Source: Sulfurirhabdus sp043759595 (lineage in GTDB: Bacteria; Pseudomonadota; Gammaproteobacteria; Burkholderiales; SMCO01). From it: a DNA stretch of 64,000 nucleotides. The notes under the pieces are model-generated. The model saw nothing but the letters and a program-made list of their open reading frames with translations. It was not told the origin of the DNA and searched no databases. The translations under genes were made by a program, and so were the position numbers. The stretch spans positions 29,456-93,455 of the forward strand of contig JAYVLG010000002.1 of the NCBI GenBank assembly GCA_043759595.1, read 5' to 3'. This document shows positions 17,547 through 25,974 of the stretch, one piece after another; the first letter of the stretch is position 1; each line of letters starts with the position of its first letter.

Positions 17547-19658
17547 ATGTTGCGCAATCTGACTAACCGCACCCCAAAACTGGATAACGGCGATCCTGAA
17601 CTGAAACGACAGGAAATACGTGACTATTTCCACAGCACATTCGACCTTTACGAAAAGCTGTTTGAAGTATTGACCAGTGAAGAAGCTTATTACAAGAAAG
17701 CCACCCCTCTCCGACATCCCCTGATTTTTTACCTTGGCCACACCGCCACCTTTTTCATCAATAAACTGCTCCTTGCAGGATTGGTCAAGGATCGGGTTAA
17801 CCCTGAGTTCGAGTCGATTTTTGCCGTGGGTGTGGATGAAATGAGCTGGGATGATCTGAACGAAACCCGCTACGAATGGCCCACTGTCGAGCAGGTTATG
17901 GCTTATCGGAATGCGATACGTCAGACTGTCGATACCATCATTCAATCCACACCGTTATCGCTACCCATCAATTGGGAAAATCCATGGTGGCCGATCATCA
18001 TGGGGATCGAACACGAACGCATTCATCTTGAAACGTCATCCGTACTGATCCGCCAGCATGCACTGCAATTTGTCAATCCGCACGCATTGTGGGAGGCCTG
18101 CCAAAAATCCGGAACTGCACCCGAAAACGATCTGGTGCATATACCTGAAGGCATCGTTCACCTTGACAAGCAAAAATCTGATGCAGTTTATGGCTGGGAT
18201 AATGAATACGGACTGCACACGGCAGAAATACCCGATTTTAAAGTCAGCCGTTATCTGGTGAGCAATCAGGAGTTTCTGGATTTTGTGAAAGCAAAAGGCT
18301 ACGCGAACGACACCTGCTGGGAAGAGGAAGGACTTTCCTGGAAAAACTATACCCACGCGGCACATCCTGCCTTCTGGATCGCTCACGGTCACGATTGGCA
18401 ATTGCGCCTAATGACTGAAGTAGTCGCCATGCCATGGGACTGGCCGGTTGAAGTGAACTATCATGAAGCCAAAGCCTTCTGTAACTGGAAAAAACAGCAG
18501 ACCGGCCAACCGATTCGTTTACCGACAGAAGATGAATGGTATCGCCTGTATGATATTTCAGTTTTAAACGTCATTCCGGCTGACCAGAAGGCTAAAGCCA
18601 ATATTCATTTGGATCACTATGCGTCTTCATGCCCCATCACAGAATTTAGCCATGGTGAACTATATGATGTCGTGGGCAATGTCTGGCAATGGACTGAAAC
18701 GCCGATTTACCCCTTTGAGGGTTTTGAGGTACACCCGCTCTACGATGATTTCACCACCCCCACTTTTGATGGTCGGCATAACATCATGAAAGGCGGATCA
18801 TGGATTTCCTGCGGCAATGAATCCCAATACAGCGCCCGTTACGCTTTTCGCCGCCACTTTTTCCAGCACGCCGGTTTCCGCTACGTTGTTTCAGATACCC
18901 TGGCAACGATAAATACCTCCCATTACGAAACCGATAAACTGCTTTCCGAATATGCTGAGTTCCATTATGGTGATGAGTATTTTGGGGTCCAGAATTTCTC
19001 TGAAGCCTTAGCTCATCTTGCCATTCAGTCTATGGGCAACAAACCCGCCCGCACAGCATTGGATCTGGGTTGCGCAGCAGGGCGCGCCACCTTTGAACTG
19101 GCAAAGCATTTCGATCAAGTCACCGGCATCGATTTCTCTGCGCGATTCATTGGCATGGGTGTCAAACTGGCCGAACAAGGCGTACTGCGCTACACCCTGG
19201 CAGATGAAGGGGAGCTGGTCAGCTACAAACAACGCAAACTTGTCGATCTGGGCCTGAACGAAGTCAGAAACAAAGTGACATTTTTCCAGGGGGATGCCTG
19301 CAATCTTAAACCCCAGTACACTGGGTATGACCTGATACTCGCCGCCAACCTGATAGACCGGCTTTACAGCCCCTCGAAATTCCTGAGTACCGTGCATGAA
19401 CGGCTGAACATGGGTGGCATTTTGTTACTCACCTCTCCCTACACCTGGCTGGAAGAACATACCAAAAAAGAGGAATGGATAGGCGGGTTCAAAAAAGACG
19501 GCGAAAATTTCAGCACACTGGATGGCCTCAAAACCATACTCGGCAATCATTTCCGCCTGGTACAAGGCCCGTTGGCAGTGCCCTTTGTCATCCGCGAAAC
19601 CAAACGAAAATTTCAGCACACCTTGTCCGAAGCCACCATTTGGGAACGGATTGCATGA
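17547..19658 (+). CDS. ovoA: OvoA: 5-histidylcysteine sulfoxide synthase with C-terminal mercaptohistidine N-methyltransferase
   Basis: Non-haem iron enzyme that joins cysteine to histidine at C5, the first step of ovothiol A synthesis; its C-terminal domain is credited with the later N-methylation. The 703 residues contain an N-terminal DinB-like helical domain with an iron triad (His65 in FYLGHTATFF; His156 and His160 in EHERIHLE), a central formylglycine-generating-enzyme-like domain ending near HAGFRYVVSD (about residue 450), and a class I SAM methyltransferase domain from about 480 with LDLGCAAGRA near 505. Domain order and length match OvoA rather than the ergothioneine enzyme EgtB, which lacks the methyltransferase. 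ovoB overlaps its stop by 4 bp. Confidence 0.93.
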   Translation: MLRNLTNRTPKLDNGDPELKRQEIRDYFHSTFDLYEKLFEVLTSEEAYYKKATPLRHPLIFYLGHTATFFINKLLLAGLVKDRVNPEFESIFAVGVDEMSWDDLNETRYEWPTVEQVMAYRNAIRQTVDTIIQSTPLSLPINWENPWWPIIMGIEHERIHLETSSVLIRQHALQFVNPHALWEACQKSGTAPENDLVHIPEGIVHLDKQKSDAVYGWDNEYGLHTAEIPDFKVSRYLVSNQEFLDFVKAKGYANDTCWEEEGLSWKNYTHAAHPAFWIAHGHDWQLRLMTEVVAMPWDWPVEVNYHEAKAFCNWKKQQTGQPIRLPTEDEWYRLYDISVLNVIPADQKAKANIHLDHYASSCPITEFSHGELYDVVGNVWQWTETPIYPFEGFEVHPLYDDFTTPTFDGRHNIMKGGSWISCGNESQYSARYAFRRHFFQHAGFRYVVSDTLATINTSHYETDKLLSEYAEFHYGDEYFGVQNFSEALAHLAIQSMGNKPARTALDLGCAAGRATFELAKHFDQVTGIDFSARFIGMGVKLAEQGVLRYTLADEGELVSYKQRKLVDLGLNEVRNKVTFFQGDACNLKPQYTGYDLILAANLIDRLYSPSKFLSTVHERLNMGGILLLTSPYTWLEEHTKKEEWIGGFKKDGENFSTLDGLKTILGNHFRLVQGPLAVPFVIRETKRKFQHTLSEATIWERIA

Positions 19659-20845
19659 GTTTCGACTTCGACAAAATCATCCCGCGTGAAGGCACCGCCT
19701 CCGTCAAACATGATGGACGCAAAGCCTATTTTGGCACGCAGGACGTCCTCCCCCTGTGGGTTGCAGACATGGACTTTGCGGCACCAGAAGCCATTACCCG
19801 CGCCCTGGAAGCGCGTGCCGCTCACCCAGTTTATGGCTACACCTTCTATCCAGACAGCCTGTACGACGCCCTGATCAGCTGGATGAAAAAACGCCATGGA
19901 TGGGATATTCAGCGGGAATGGATCATCATGGCACCCGGGGTAGTGCCCTCGTTGCATGCTGCGGTGTTGGCCTTTGTCCAGCCGAACGAAAAAGTCATTG
20001 TACAGCCCCCGGTCTATTTCCCCTTTTTCTCTGCCGTTACCACAACCGGGCGACAATTAGTCCAGAATCCGCTGTTATTAAACAATGGGCGATATTCCAT
20101 CGACTTCCCGCATCTGGAACAGTGCGCTGCAGAAGGTGCACGTCTCTTGCTGCTTTGCTCACCACACAATCCCGTAGGCCGTGTCTGGAACAAAGAAGAA
20201 CTGACTGAAATTCTGCGCATAGCGCGGCAGTACAAAATGATGATTTTATCTGACGAAATTCATGCTGATCTTGTTTACCCCGATCAGCGTCACACTGTTC
20301 TGGCAACATTGGCAGAAAAAGACGATATCCTGATAAGCGCTGTCGCTCCCAGTAAAACCTTCAACATTCCCGGGCTTGGTTTATCCAGCCTCATCGTGCC
20401 AAACCCGGAACATCGGGCCGCCATCAGAACCGTTTTCGACACCCTGCACCTGGGCCATTCCAACCCCTTCAGCATCACAGCATTTGAAGCAGCCTACCGC
20501 GAAGGCGAGGCATGGCTGGATAGTCTGCTGGACTATCTCAACGACACTAAAAATTTCGTCAGCGATTATCTGGCTAAAAATCTCCCGGAGATAAATCTCA
20601 TTCAGCCTGAAGGTACCTACCTGTTATGGCTGGATTGCCGGGCATTGGAGATGAATGATCAAGCGTTAAAGGATTTCTTTATTCATGAAGCCAAGGTGGG
20701 CATGAATCCTGGAACGGTTTTTGGGGAAGGGGGCAGCGGATTTATGCGGTTAAATATTGGATCGCCTCGCCATATTATAGTTAATGCTTTGGAGCGAATT
20801 ACTAAAGCAGCTAGCGGTAAAACATATTCACTACTAAGGCTTTAA
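19655..20845 (+). CDS. ovoB: PLP-dependent C-S lyase (MalY/PatB type), probable OvoB
   Basis: A 396-residue fold-type I PLP enzyme of the MalY/PatB family. The PLP lysine is Lys234 in APSKTFNIPGL, and LLLCSPHNPVGRVW and LSDEIHADLVYP carry other cofactor contacts. Family members cleave C-S bonds of cysteine conjugates such as cystathionine. The ATG overlaps the ovoA stop (ATGA). That tight coupling makes it the likely OvoB, which cleaves 5-histidylcysteine sulfoxide to release the mercaptohistidine. The frame extends upstream into ovoA, but the start at 19655 gives the family's normal N-terminus. Confidence 0.88.
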   Translation: MSFDFDKIIPREGTASVKHDGRKAYFGTQDVLPLWVADMDFAAPEAITRALEARAAHPVYGYTFYPDSLYDALISWMKKRHGWDIQREWIIMAPGVVPSLHAAVLAFVQPNEKVIVQPPVYFPFFSAVTTTGRQLVQNPLLLNNGRYSIDFPHLEQCAAEGARLLLLCSPHNPVGRVWNKEELTEILRIARQYKMMILSDEIHADLVYPDQRHTVLATLAEKDDILISAVAPSKTFNIPGLGLSSLIVPNPEHRAAIRTVFDTLHLGHSNPFSITAFEAAYREGEAWLDSLLDYLNDTKNFVSDYLAKNLPEINLIQPEGTYLLWLDCRALEMNDQALKDFFIHEAKVGMNPGTVFGEGGSGFMRLNIGSPRHIIVNALERITKAASGKTYSLLRL

Positions 20846-20907
20846 TATAAGCTGTGTAAATTCCTTTAACCAAACTGAATTAGGCCTTATTAAACCGAAC
20901 CTTGAAA

Positions 20908-20939
20908 CGATAATAGCGGCCAATTGATCGCCATTATCG
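20908..20939. terminator. Inverted repeat between ovoB and the PEP-CTERM gene
   Basis: Arms CGATAATAGCG and CGCCATTATCG (11 bp, one mismatch) with a 10-base loop, between convergent genes. There is no U-tract on either strand, so a bidirectional terminator is plausible but not certain. Confidence 0.4.
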
Positions 20940-20951
20940 CAACGAAATCAA

Positions 20952-21710
20952 TTAGCTAACTTTTTTCTTGCCGGCAACACCTGCCAATCCGATTAGCCCA
21001 GAACCAAGCAGCCATGCTGCTGCCGGGACAGGAACAGGTGCTGAAAGAGGATCTTGACCTTGTAATCCAACAGTAATACGAACACCTTGGAACGGACCAC
21101 TTTGAATTACTCCCTGGCCTACCAAGTAAGCTAAACCAGTATGGTAATCCATAATGGTACCGGTTGCAGTATCGCTAGTGTCATAGTCATAAAAAGCATT
21201 AGTTGATAAGGATACATAGCCCAAATCATTTCCTAGGGTTGGGCCATAGTCTCCGAACAGGTGAACATTTAGAGTCCAATCACCCTTTGTACTATCAGCA
21301 TTATCAACTAAGCTACCATTGGCGCTGCCATCAATATATAGCGTTGTTAAGTTCCCAAAAAATACTCCGGATCCGATTTCATAGTGATTAAAACTAGCAT
21401 TAAGTGTTGAAGTGCCTTGCCCTAATCCTATATGATCAAACTGCGTTGCTGTAAAATCAATTTGCTTTCCGCTTGTGTTTAGAGGGGTTGCGTTTCCAAC
21501 GACGGACCATCCACCGTTTCCGTCTGAACCCTCTACATGAAATTCACCACCTAACAAATACATTGAGAAATTATTGATAGGATTGGCGAAATCACCTGGA
21601 ACATTTAGCCAATTCGTCGTGCATCCAGGTTCGCTAGGGCATGCAGCATTAGCGGTTGAATAGATTCCTGCGGCAAAAATAGCGCAGAATAGTTTGATAG
21701 TTATTTTCAT
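20952..21710 (-). CDS. Exported PEP-CTERM sorting-domain protein
   Basis: A 252-residue protein with a signal peptide (about residues 1-22, cleavage after STANA) and a C-terminal sorting signal: VPVPAAAWLLGSGLIG, a hydrophobic helix, then the basic tail GKKK. This is the VPxPAAxWL form of the PEP-CTERM signal, recognised by an exosortase in exopolysaccharide-forming Gram-negatives; no exosortase gene is in the window. The mature part is Gly/Asn/Thr-rich and beta-strand-like without a recognisable enzyme domain. Two Cys near the N-terminus (ACPSEPGCT) could be paired. Surface or matrix association is inferred. Confidence 0.82.
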   Translation of the reverse strand: MKITIKLFCAIFAAGIYSTANAACPSEPGCTTNWLNVPGDFANPINNFSMYLLGGEFHVEGSDGNGGWSVVGNATPLNTSGKQIDFTATQFDHIGLGQGTSTLNASFNHYEIGSGVFFGNLTTLYIDGSANGSLVDNADSTKGDWTLNVHLFGDYGPTLGNDLGYVSLSTNAFYDYDTSDTATGTIMDYHTGLAYLVGQGVIQSGPFQGVRITVGLQGQDPLSAPVPVPAAAWLLGSGLIGLAGVAGKKKVS

Positions 21711-21892
21711 ATCTTCCCCTAAGTAAAAATTTACTGTTTATATTTATTTTTAAACATTAAGCAAAAAATATACCAATTAAATAAATAGCAGTAAAATCAA
21801 TTACCAAGAAAAAGTTATTTTGTATTAAGAATAAAAATGTAAAAAATACCGACAACCCACTTCGAAATTCACTCGTCGGTTTGCTAATGACA

Positions 21893-22115
21893 GGAATTAC
21901 TTCGGTCAAAAAAGACTCAAGTGAAGAACGGCTTCCCCTCACACCTAGTATTTCACTCCAGAACCGACTTCCCGTTTTTTCACTCAACTCACAGTTTTTT
22001 AAATAGGCTATCGGCATCTGCAGAGAGCACTTCTTCCCATTTGTAGTTGCAAATCCACCTGCGAAACCAACTGCAAAAAATAGGGAATAAGTTATTGAGG
22101 GGGCGGTTAAATATT
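21893..22115 (-). pseudogene. Decayed partial copy of the 3' end of prlC
   Basis: About 220 bp resemble, in the same orientation, the stretch of prlC at about 23227-23450. The translated fragment keeps SRFWSEILGVRGSRSSLESFL against HRFWSEILGVGGSRSALESFV in PrlC, and weaker matches extend upstream (GFAGGFATT against GGYAAGYYS). The final PrlC residues and the catalytic half are absent. A 135-codon open frame spans it (21757-22164), but its N- and C-terminal parts match nothing recognisable and it is unlikely to encode a working protein. It lies about 1.1 kb from the prlC stop, so it is a dispersed or disrupted tandem duplicate. Confidence 0.75.
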
Positions 22116-22164
22116 TGACCGACTCGTCAACATCATCGATTAAACCTTGAAACGTATTATCCAC

Positions 22165-22483
22165 CCGATAAAAATGAAAAACTCTAAAATTGATTTATAC
22201 GTGCATGACAAAACTCAACGCTTTTGAGACCAACATCACCCTTTGGTCAAGAATCTTAAAAAAAGTACAAAGCAGATCCCTCGTCGCATGGAGTTATCAG
22301 GAAATATTTTGTAAATGCAGGAAATTCAAAAGCATTGATACTCAATATCCCGTGTAAATTGATTTTTTATCAACCGTCGCGCAGAATGCTTTACTGTAAG
22401 CCGATATTTCGGTTAGCTGATATTCGGTGGGGGGATTGCCGATTCTATTTGCGAAGCTACTCTGAAGAAGGATTAAACGAACC
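22165..22483. other. Intergenic stretch without a recognised gene
   Basis: 319 bp, AT-rich, between the prlC remnant and the DUF4124 gene. Apart from short repeats around GATATT near 22400-22430, nothing was recognised. It may carry the promoter of the downstream gene. Confidence 0.3.
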
Positions 22484-22987
22484 ATGAGCCGAAACACCCC
22501 TGTAGACACCATGCAAGTACTGAAAGCCCTTGCAGTAATCTTCCTGTCCGCAACTTGGTTTCAACATGCGCATGCTGCGGAAGTTTTCAAATGCGTGGTA
22601 AACGGAAAAACAACCTATCAAGCAACCCCATGCACCTCCGGAGGTAAGACTCTACAGATCAATGCAGGAATCTCCAGCGAGTCTTCGGCGGAAGCTCACC
22701 GCCGCGCTTTAAACGAAAAAAAGATAGTTCAAGACCTTGAGAACAGTAAGCATGCCCCAGCACCTACGACTCAGGCTAGCAGTGAGCGCAGTCGTGAAGA
22801 TCCGGACAAACTTCGTAAACAGCAGGAAAAAAAACTAATCGCGGATTGTGAGGCCAATCACGGTGTTCATTGTCGCGATCCAAAAGTCATCGAAGAAAAC
22901 AAAATATTGGATACGCCAATTACTCCGCAGGAGCAACAACGGGCCATAGCAGAGCGCAGGGCACGGAAGAATGACCCTTATTATTAA
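22484..22987 (+). CDS. DUF4124-like secreted protein, hypothetical
   Basis: A 167-residue protein with an N-terminal hydrophobic signal (about residues 11-31, ending HAHAA). A short DUF4124-like domain follows (EVFKCVVNGKTTYQATPC), and then a long charged region rich in Lys, Arg, Glu and Gln that is probably helical or disordered. An internal ATG at codon 10 would give a more standard signal-peptide length, so the start is uncertain; AAGGA lies about 10 bases before the first ATG. Function unknown. It sits between the prlC remnant and prlC itself. Confidence 0.65.
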   Translation: MSRNTPVDTMQVLKALAVIFLSATWFQHAHAAEVFKCVVNGKTTYQATPCTSGGKTLQINAGISSESSAEAHRRALNEKKIVQDLENSKHAPAPTTQASSERSREDPDKLRKQQEKKLIADCEANHGVHCRDPKVIEENKILDTPITPQEQQRAIAERRARKNDPYY

Positions 22988-23180
22988 ACAAAGGGTTGCA
23001 TGTCATTCATTTACATCCAACCATTAATCATATAATCAATCAGGCTGGGCTGTACAAAAGCGTGCAACCCCGCGACTCCATGTTTTTTTACTCAATAGAA
23101 GACTCTTTCTACAGTTTGGACTGATACTCTAAGGTAAATTGAACGCCTTTTTCTTGCACAACGCTGTTTAACAGTGAGAA

Positions 23181-25205
23181 TCAGCTCATCCCATTATGCC
23201 GCAACAACGCGTCAATCGATGGCTCCCGTCCCATAAACGCGACAAAAGACTCCAGTGCAGAACGGCTTCCCCCCACACCCAGAATTTCACTCCAGAAACG
23301 GTGCCCTACTTCTTCGCTTAACACGCCGTTTTCTTCAAACAGGCTGTAGGCATCAGCAGAGAGCACTTCTGCCCACTTGTAGCTGTAATAGCCTGCCGCG
23401 TAACCGCCTGCAAAAATGTGGGAGAAGTTATTCGGGAAGCGGTTAAATTCCGGCGGAATAATGACGGCAACCTGCTGGCGAATTTCGTTGATCAAATCGA
23501 GTACTGACTTACTGGCACCAGGTATGTAGTCGTAATGCATGTGCATGTCGAAAAGCGAAAATTCAATCTGGCGCATGGTTTGCAAACCGCTCTGGAAGTT
23601 TTTGGCGGCCAGCATTTTGTCAAACAGTTCACGGGGTAATGGCTCGCCGGTTTCGACGTGTTTTGTCATGTGCTTGAGCACATTCCATTCCCAGCAGAAG
23701 TTTTCCATAAACTGGCTAGGTAGTTCTACGGCATCCCACTCTACGCCGTTAATACCTGAGACGCCCAAGTCTTCGACTTGGGTTAACAAATGATGCAAAC
23801 CGTGTCCAAACTCGTGGAACAGAGTAATGACTTCATCGTGGGTAAACAGTGCGGGTCTGCCGCCTACTGGTGCAGAAAAATTGCAGTTGAGGTATGCCAC
23901 CGGTGTTTGTATGCCTTTTGTTTTGCGCCGACGCGTAATCACATCATCCATCCAGGCGCCGCCGCGTTTGTTTACGCGGGCATAAAGATCGACATAAAAC
24001 TGCCCGACCAGTTGACCAGTTTTATCCGTGATTTCAAAAAACTTCACATCCGGGTGCCAAAGTGGGGCATTGGAGGGGTTAATTGACAGCCCGTAGATGG
24101 TTTCCACCACCTTGAACATGCCTGGCATCACTACTGATTCAGGGAAATACTGCTTTACTTCCTGATCGGAGAAAGCATATTGCTTTAAGCGTAGTTTTTC
24201 ACTGGCGAAGCCGATGTCCCATGCTGCCAGTTTTTCCATATGCAGTTCTTCACGAGCGAATTTCTGTAGTTCCTGTAAATCACGTTCGGCATAGGGTTTG
24301 GCTTTTTTTCCTAAATCATTGAGAAAATCCAGCACCTGCTTGGGGGTTTCAGCCATTTTGGCGGCGAGGGAAATTTCGGCATAGTTGGCAAATCCCAGCA
24401 TATGGGCTGCTTCCTGACGCAATTTCAAAATCTTGTTGATCAGTTCCGTGTTGTCCCAATCCGGATTCCCGAACTCGGAAGCACGAGTTACATAGGCCCG
24501 ATACAAGATTTCACGCAGTTCACGATTTTCTGCATATTGCATCACTGGCATATAGGATGGGCCGTGCAGGGTAAATTTCCAGCCGCTTTGATTATCGCTG
24601 GCTGCAGCTTCCTGAGCGGCTTCCAGGGCATCATTCGGCAGACCAGCCAGTTCGGCCTTGTCATCCATGATCAGGGCGTAAGCATTGGTCGTATCAAGCA
24701 AATTTTCTTCAAATTTACTGGATAACTGGGATAACTCTTCCTGAATCTGCATGAAGCGTTCTTTCTGATCATCTGCCAACTCCGCCCCACCCAAACGAAA
24801 GTCGCGCAGCTCATTTTCGACAATTTTTTTCTGCGCAGGCGTCAGCACCATGTATTCGCGGGATGCTTTAATCTGTTTAAATTTCTCGTAAAGCCGCTGA
24901 TTCTGCGACAATTCCGCATAATACTGCGTTATTTTGGGAAGATTTTCGTTGTAGACTTCACGCAATTCCGGGCTGTTTACCACGGCATTGAGATGTGAAA
25001 CTTGTCCCCATGATCGGGATAAACGCTCATTGGCGTCCTCCATCGGGCCAACAAAACCTCCCCAGCTTGGTGCGCTATCCTCTGACAACAGGCGTTCAAT
25101 CAACGCGCGATTTTCTTGCAACAGCGCTTCAATGGCGGGGCTGACAAGTTCAGGCTTCACTTCGTTAAAACGCGGCAGACCGGAAAAATCGAGTAGTGGG
25201 TTCAT
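23181..25205 (-). CDS. prlC: Oligopeptidase A (M3 zinc metallopeptidase)
   Basis: Cytoplasmic zinc endopeptidase that degrades oligopeptides, including cleaved signal peptides. Its 674 residues match the M3A family length. The catalytic HEFGH motif is at residues 464-468 (TLFHEFGHGLHHLL), with the third zinc ligand Glu expected about 25 residues on in GVEWDAVELPSQFMEN. The C-terminus carries FAGGYAAGYYSYKW, typical of the family. It is monocistronic and divergent from the carbonic-anhydrase-like gene. A decayed partial copy of its 3' end lies downstream at about 22.0 kb. Confidence 0.95.
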   Translation of the reverse strand: MNPLLDFSGLPRFNEVKPELVSPAIEALLQENRALIERLLSEDSAPSWGGFVGPMEDANERLSRSWGQVSHLNAVVNSPELREVYNENLPKITQYYAELSQNQRLYEKFKQIKASREYMVLTPAQKKIVENELRDFRLGGAELADDQKERFMQIQEELSQLSSKFEENLLDTTNAYALIMDDKAELAGLPNDALEAAQEAAASDNQSGWKFTLHGPSYMPVMQYAENRELREILYRAYVTRASEFGNPDWDNTELINKILKLRQEAAHMLGFANYAEISLAAKMAETPKQVLDFLNDLGKKAKPYAERDLQELQKFAREELHMEKLAAWDIGFASEKLRLKQYAFSDQEVKQYFPESVVMPGMFKVVETIYGLSINPSNAPLWHPDVKFFEITDKTGQLVGQFYVDLYARVNKRGGAWMDDVITRRRKTKGIQTPVAYLNCNFSAPVGGRPALFTHDEVITLFHEFGHGLHHLLTQVEDLGVSGINGVEWDAVELPSQFMENFCWEWNVLKHMTKHVETGEPLPRELFDKMLAAKNFQSGLQTMRQIEFSLFDMHMHYDYIPGASKSVLDLINEIRQQVAVIIPPEFNRFPNNFSHIFAGGYAAGYYSYKWAEVLSADAYSLFEENGVLSEEVGHRFWSEILGVGGSRSALESFVAFMGREPSIDALLRHNGMS

Positions 25206-25271
25206 GATTGTTGGCTTTCAGTTAGGCGTAAAAATTCATTATACTATGATGACTTAACAGGAGTTGCATTC

Positions 25272-25811
25272 ATGCACAGTACTTCCAATATCACCTCTCA
25301 CCATGGTCATACACCTGAAATTGCAACTAGCGCTTATGTTCATCAAAGCGCACAGATTATTGGCGAAGTATCCATCGCTGAGCATTGCTCAATCTGGTGC
25401 AATGCCGTAATAAGAGGGGATGTTAATAGTATAAGTATAGGCAGTGGCACCAATATTCAAGACCTGAGCATGCTGCACGTCAGTCATAAAACACCTCAAA
25501 ACCCTGAAGGCGCCTCGCTTATTATTGGTAGCCGTGTCACTATCGGCCATAGCGTGATTTTGCATGGTTGCACTATTCACGACGAATGTCTGGTTGGGAT
25601 GGGCTCCATTATCATGGATAAAGCCGTTCTGGAACCACAGGTGCTGGTTGGTGCGGGGAGTTTGGTGCCGGAAGGTAAGGTATTGCAAAGCGGTTATTTG
25701 TATCTTGGCCGGCCGGTTAAACAGCTACGGGCACTCACTGCCGAAGAAATCGCCTATTTTAATTATTCTGCAGAGCATTATATTAAGCTTTATAAAAGTT
25801 ACGGTGTTTAA
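25272..25811 (+). CDS. Gamma-class carbonic anhydrase family protein
   Basis: A 179-residue left-handed beta-helix protein built from hexapeptide repeats, of the gamma carbonic anhydrase/YrdA family, which forms trimers with metal at the subunit interfaces. Candidate metal-binding His residues lie in MLHVSHK, IGHSVILHGCTI and the neighbouring turns. Carbonic anhydrase activity is unproven for many YrdA-type members. It is divergent from prlC with a 66-bp gap. Confidence 0.88.
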   Translation: MHSTSNITSHHGHTPEIATSAYVHQSAQIIGEVSIAEHCSIWCNAVIRGDVNSISIGSGTNIQDLSMLHVSHKTPQNPEGASLIIGSRVTIGHSVILHGCTIHDECLVGMGSIIMDKAVLEPQVLVGAGSLVPEGKVLQSGYLYLGRPVKQLRALTAEEIAYFNYSAEHYIKLYKSYGV

Positions 25812-25830
25812 TTCAAGGCTTAAAAACATT

Positions 25831-25961
25831 TTAACCGCAGAGGCGCGGAGGCGCTGAGAAATCAAAAGCTTGAAACTTATTACCACTCACCAAACGGTTG
25901 TCGAAGGGGCTATTGAGAGTTTTTATGTTTTTCCTCTGCGCCTCCGCGCCTCTGCGGTTAA
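25831..25961. repeat. Paired inverted repeat, 24-bp perfect arms
   Basis: Arms at 25831-25854 and 25938-25961 are perfect reverse complements starting TTAACCGCAGAGGCGCGG. They are separated by 83 bases and fade into imperfect pairing towards the loop. Sequences of the type AACCGCAGAGGCGC recur as dispersed intergenic repeats in many bacterial genomes. It lies between the carbonic-anhydrase gene and convergent pyrC', where it could also end transcription from either side. Confidence 0.7.
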
Positions 25962-25974
25962 TAACCTGCCGTTT

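Noticed and set aside
21757..22164. 135-codon open frame on the minus strand as a real gene
   Set aside because: Its middle matches the end of PrlC but both ends match nothing recognisable; the catalytic half is missing. It reads as a remnant.
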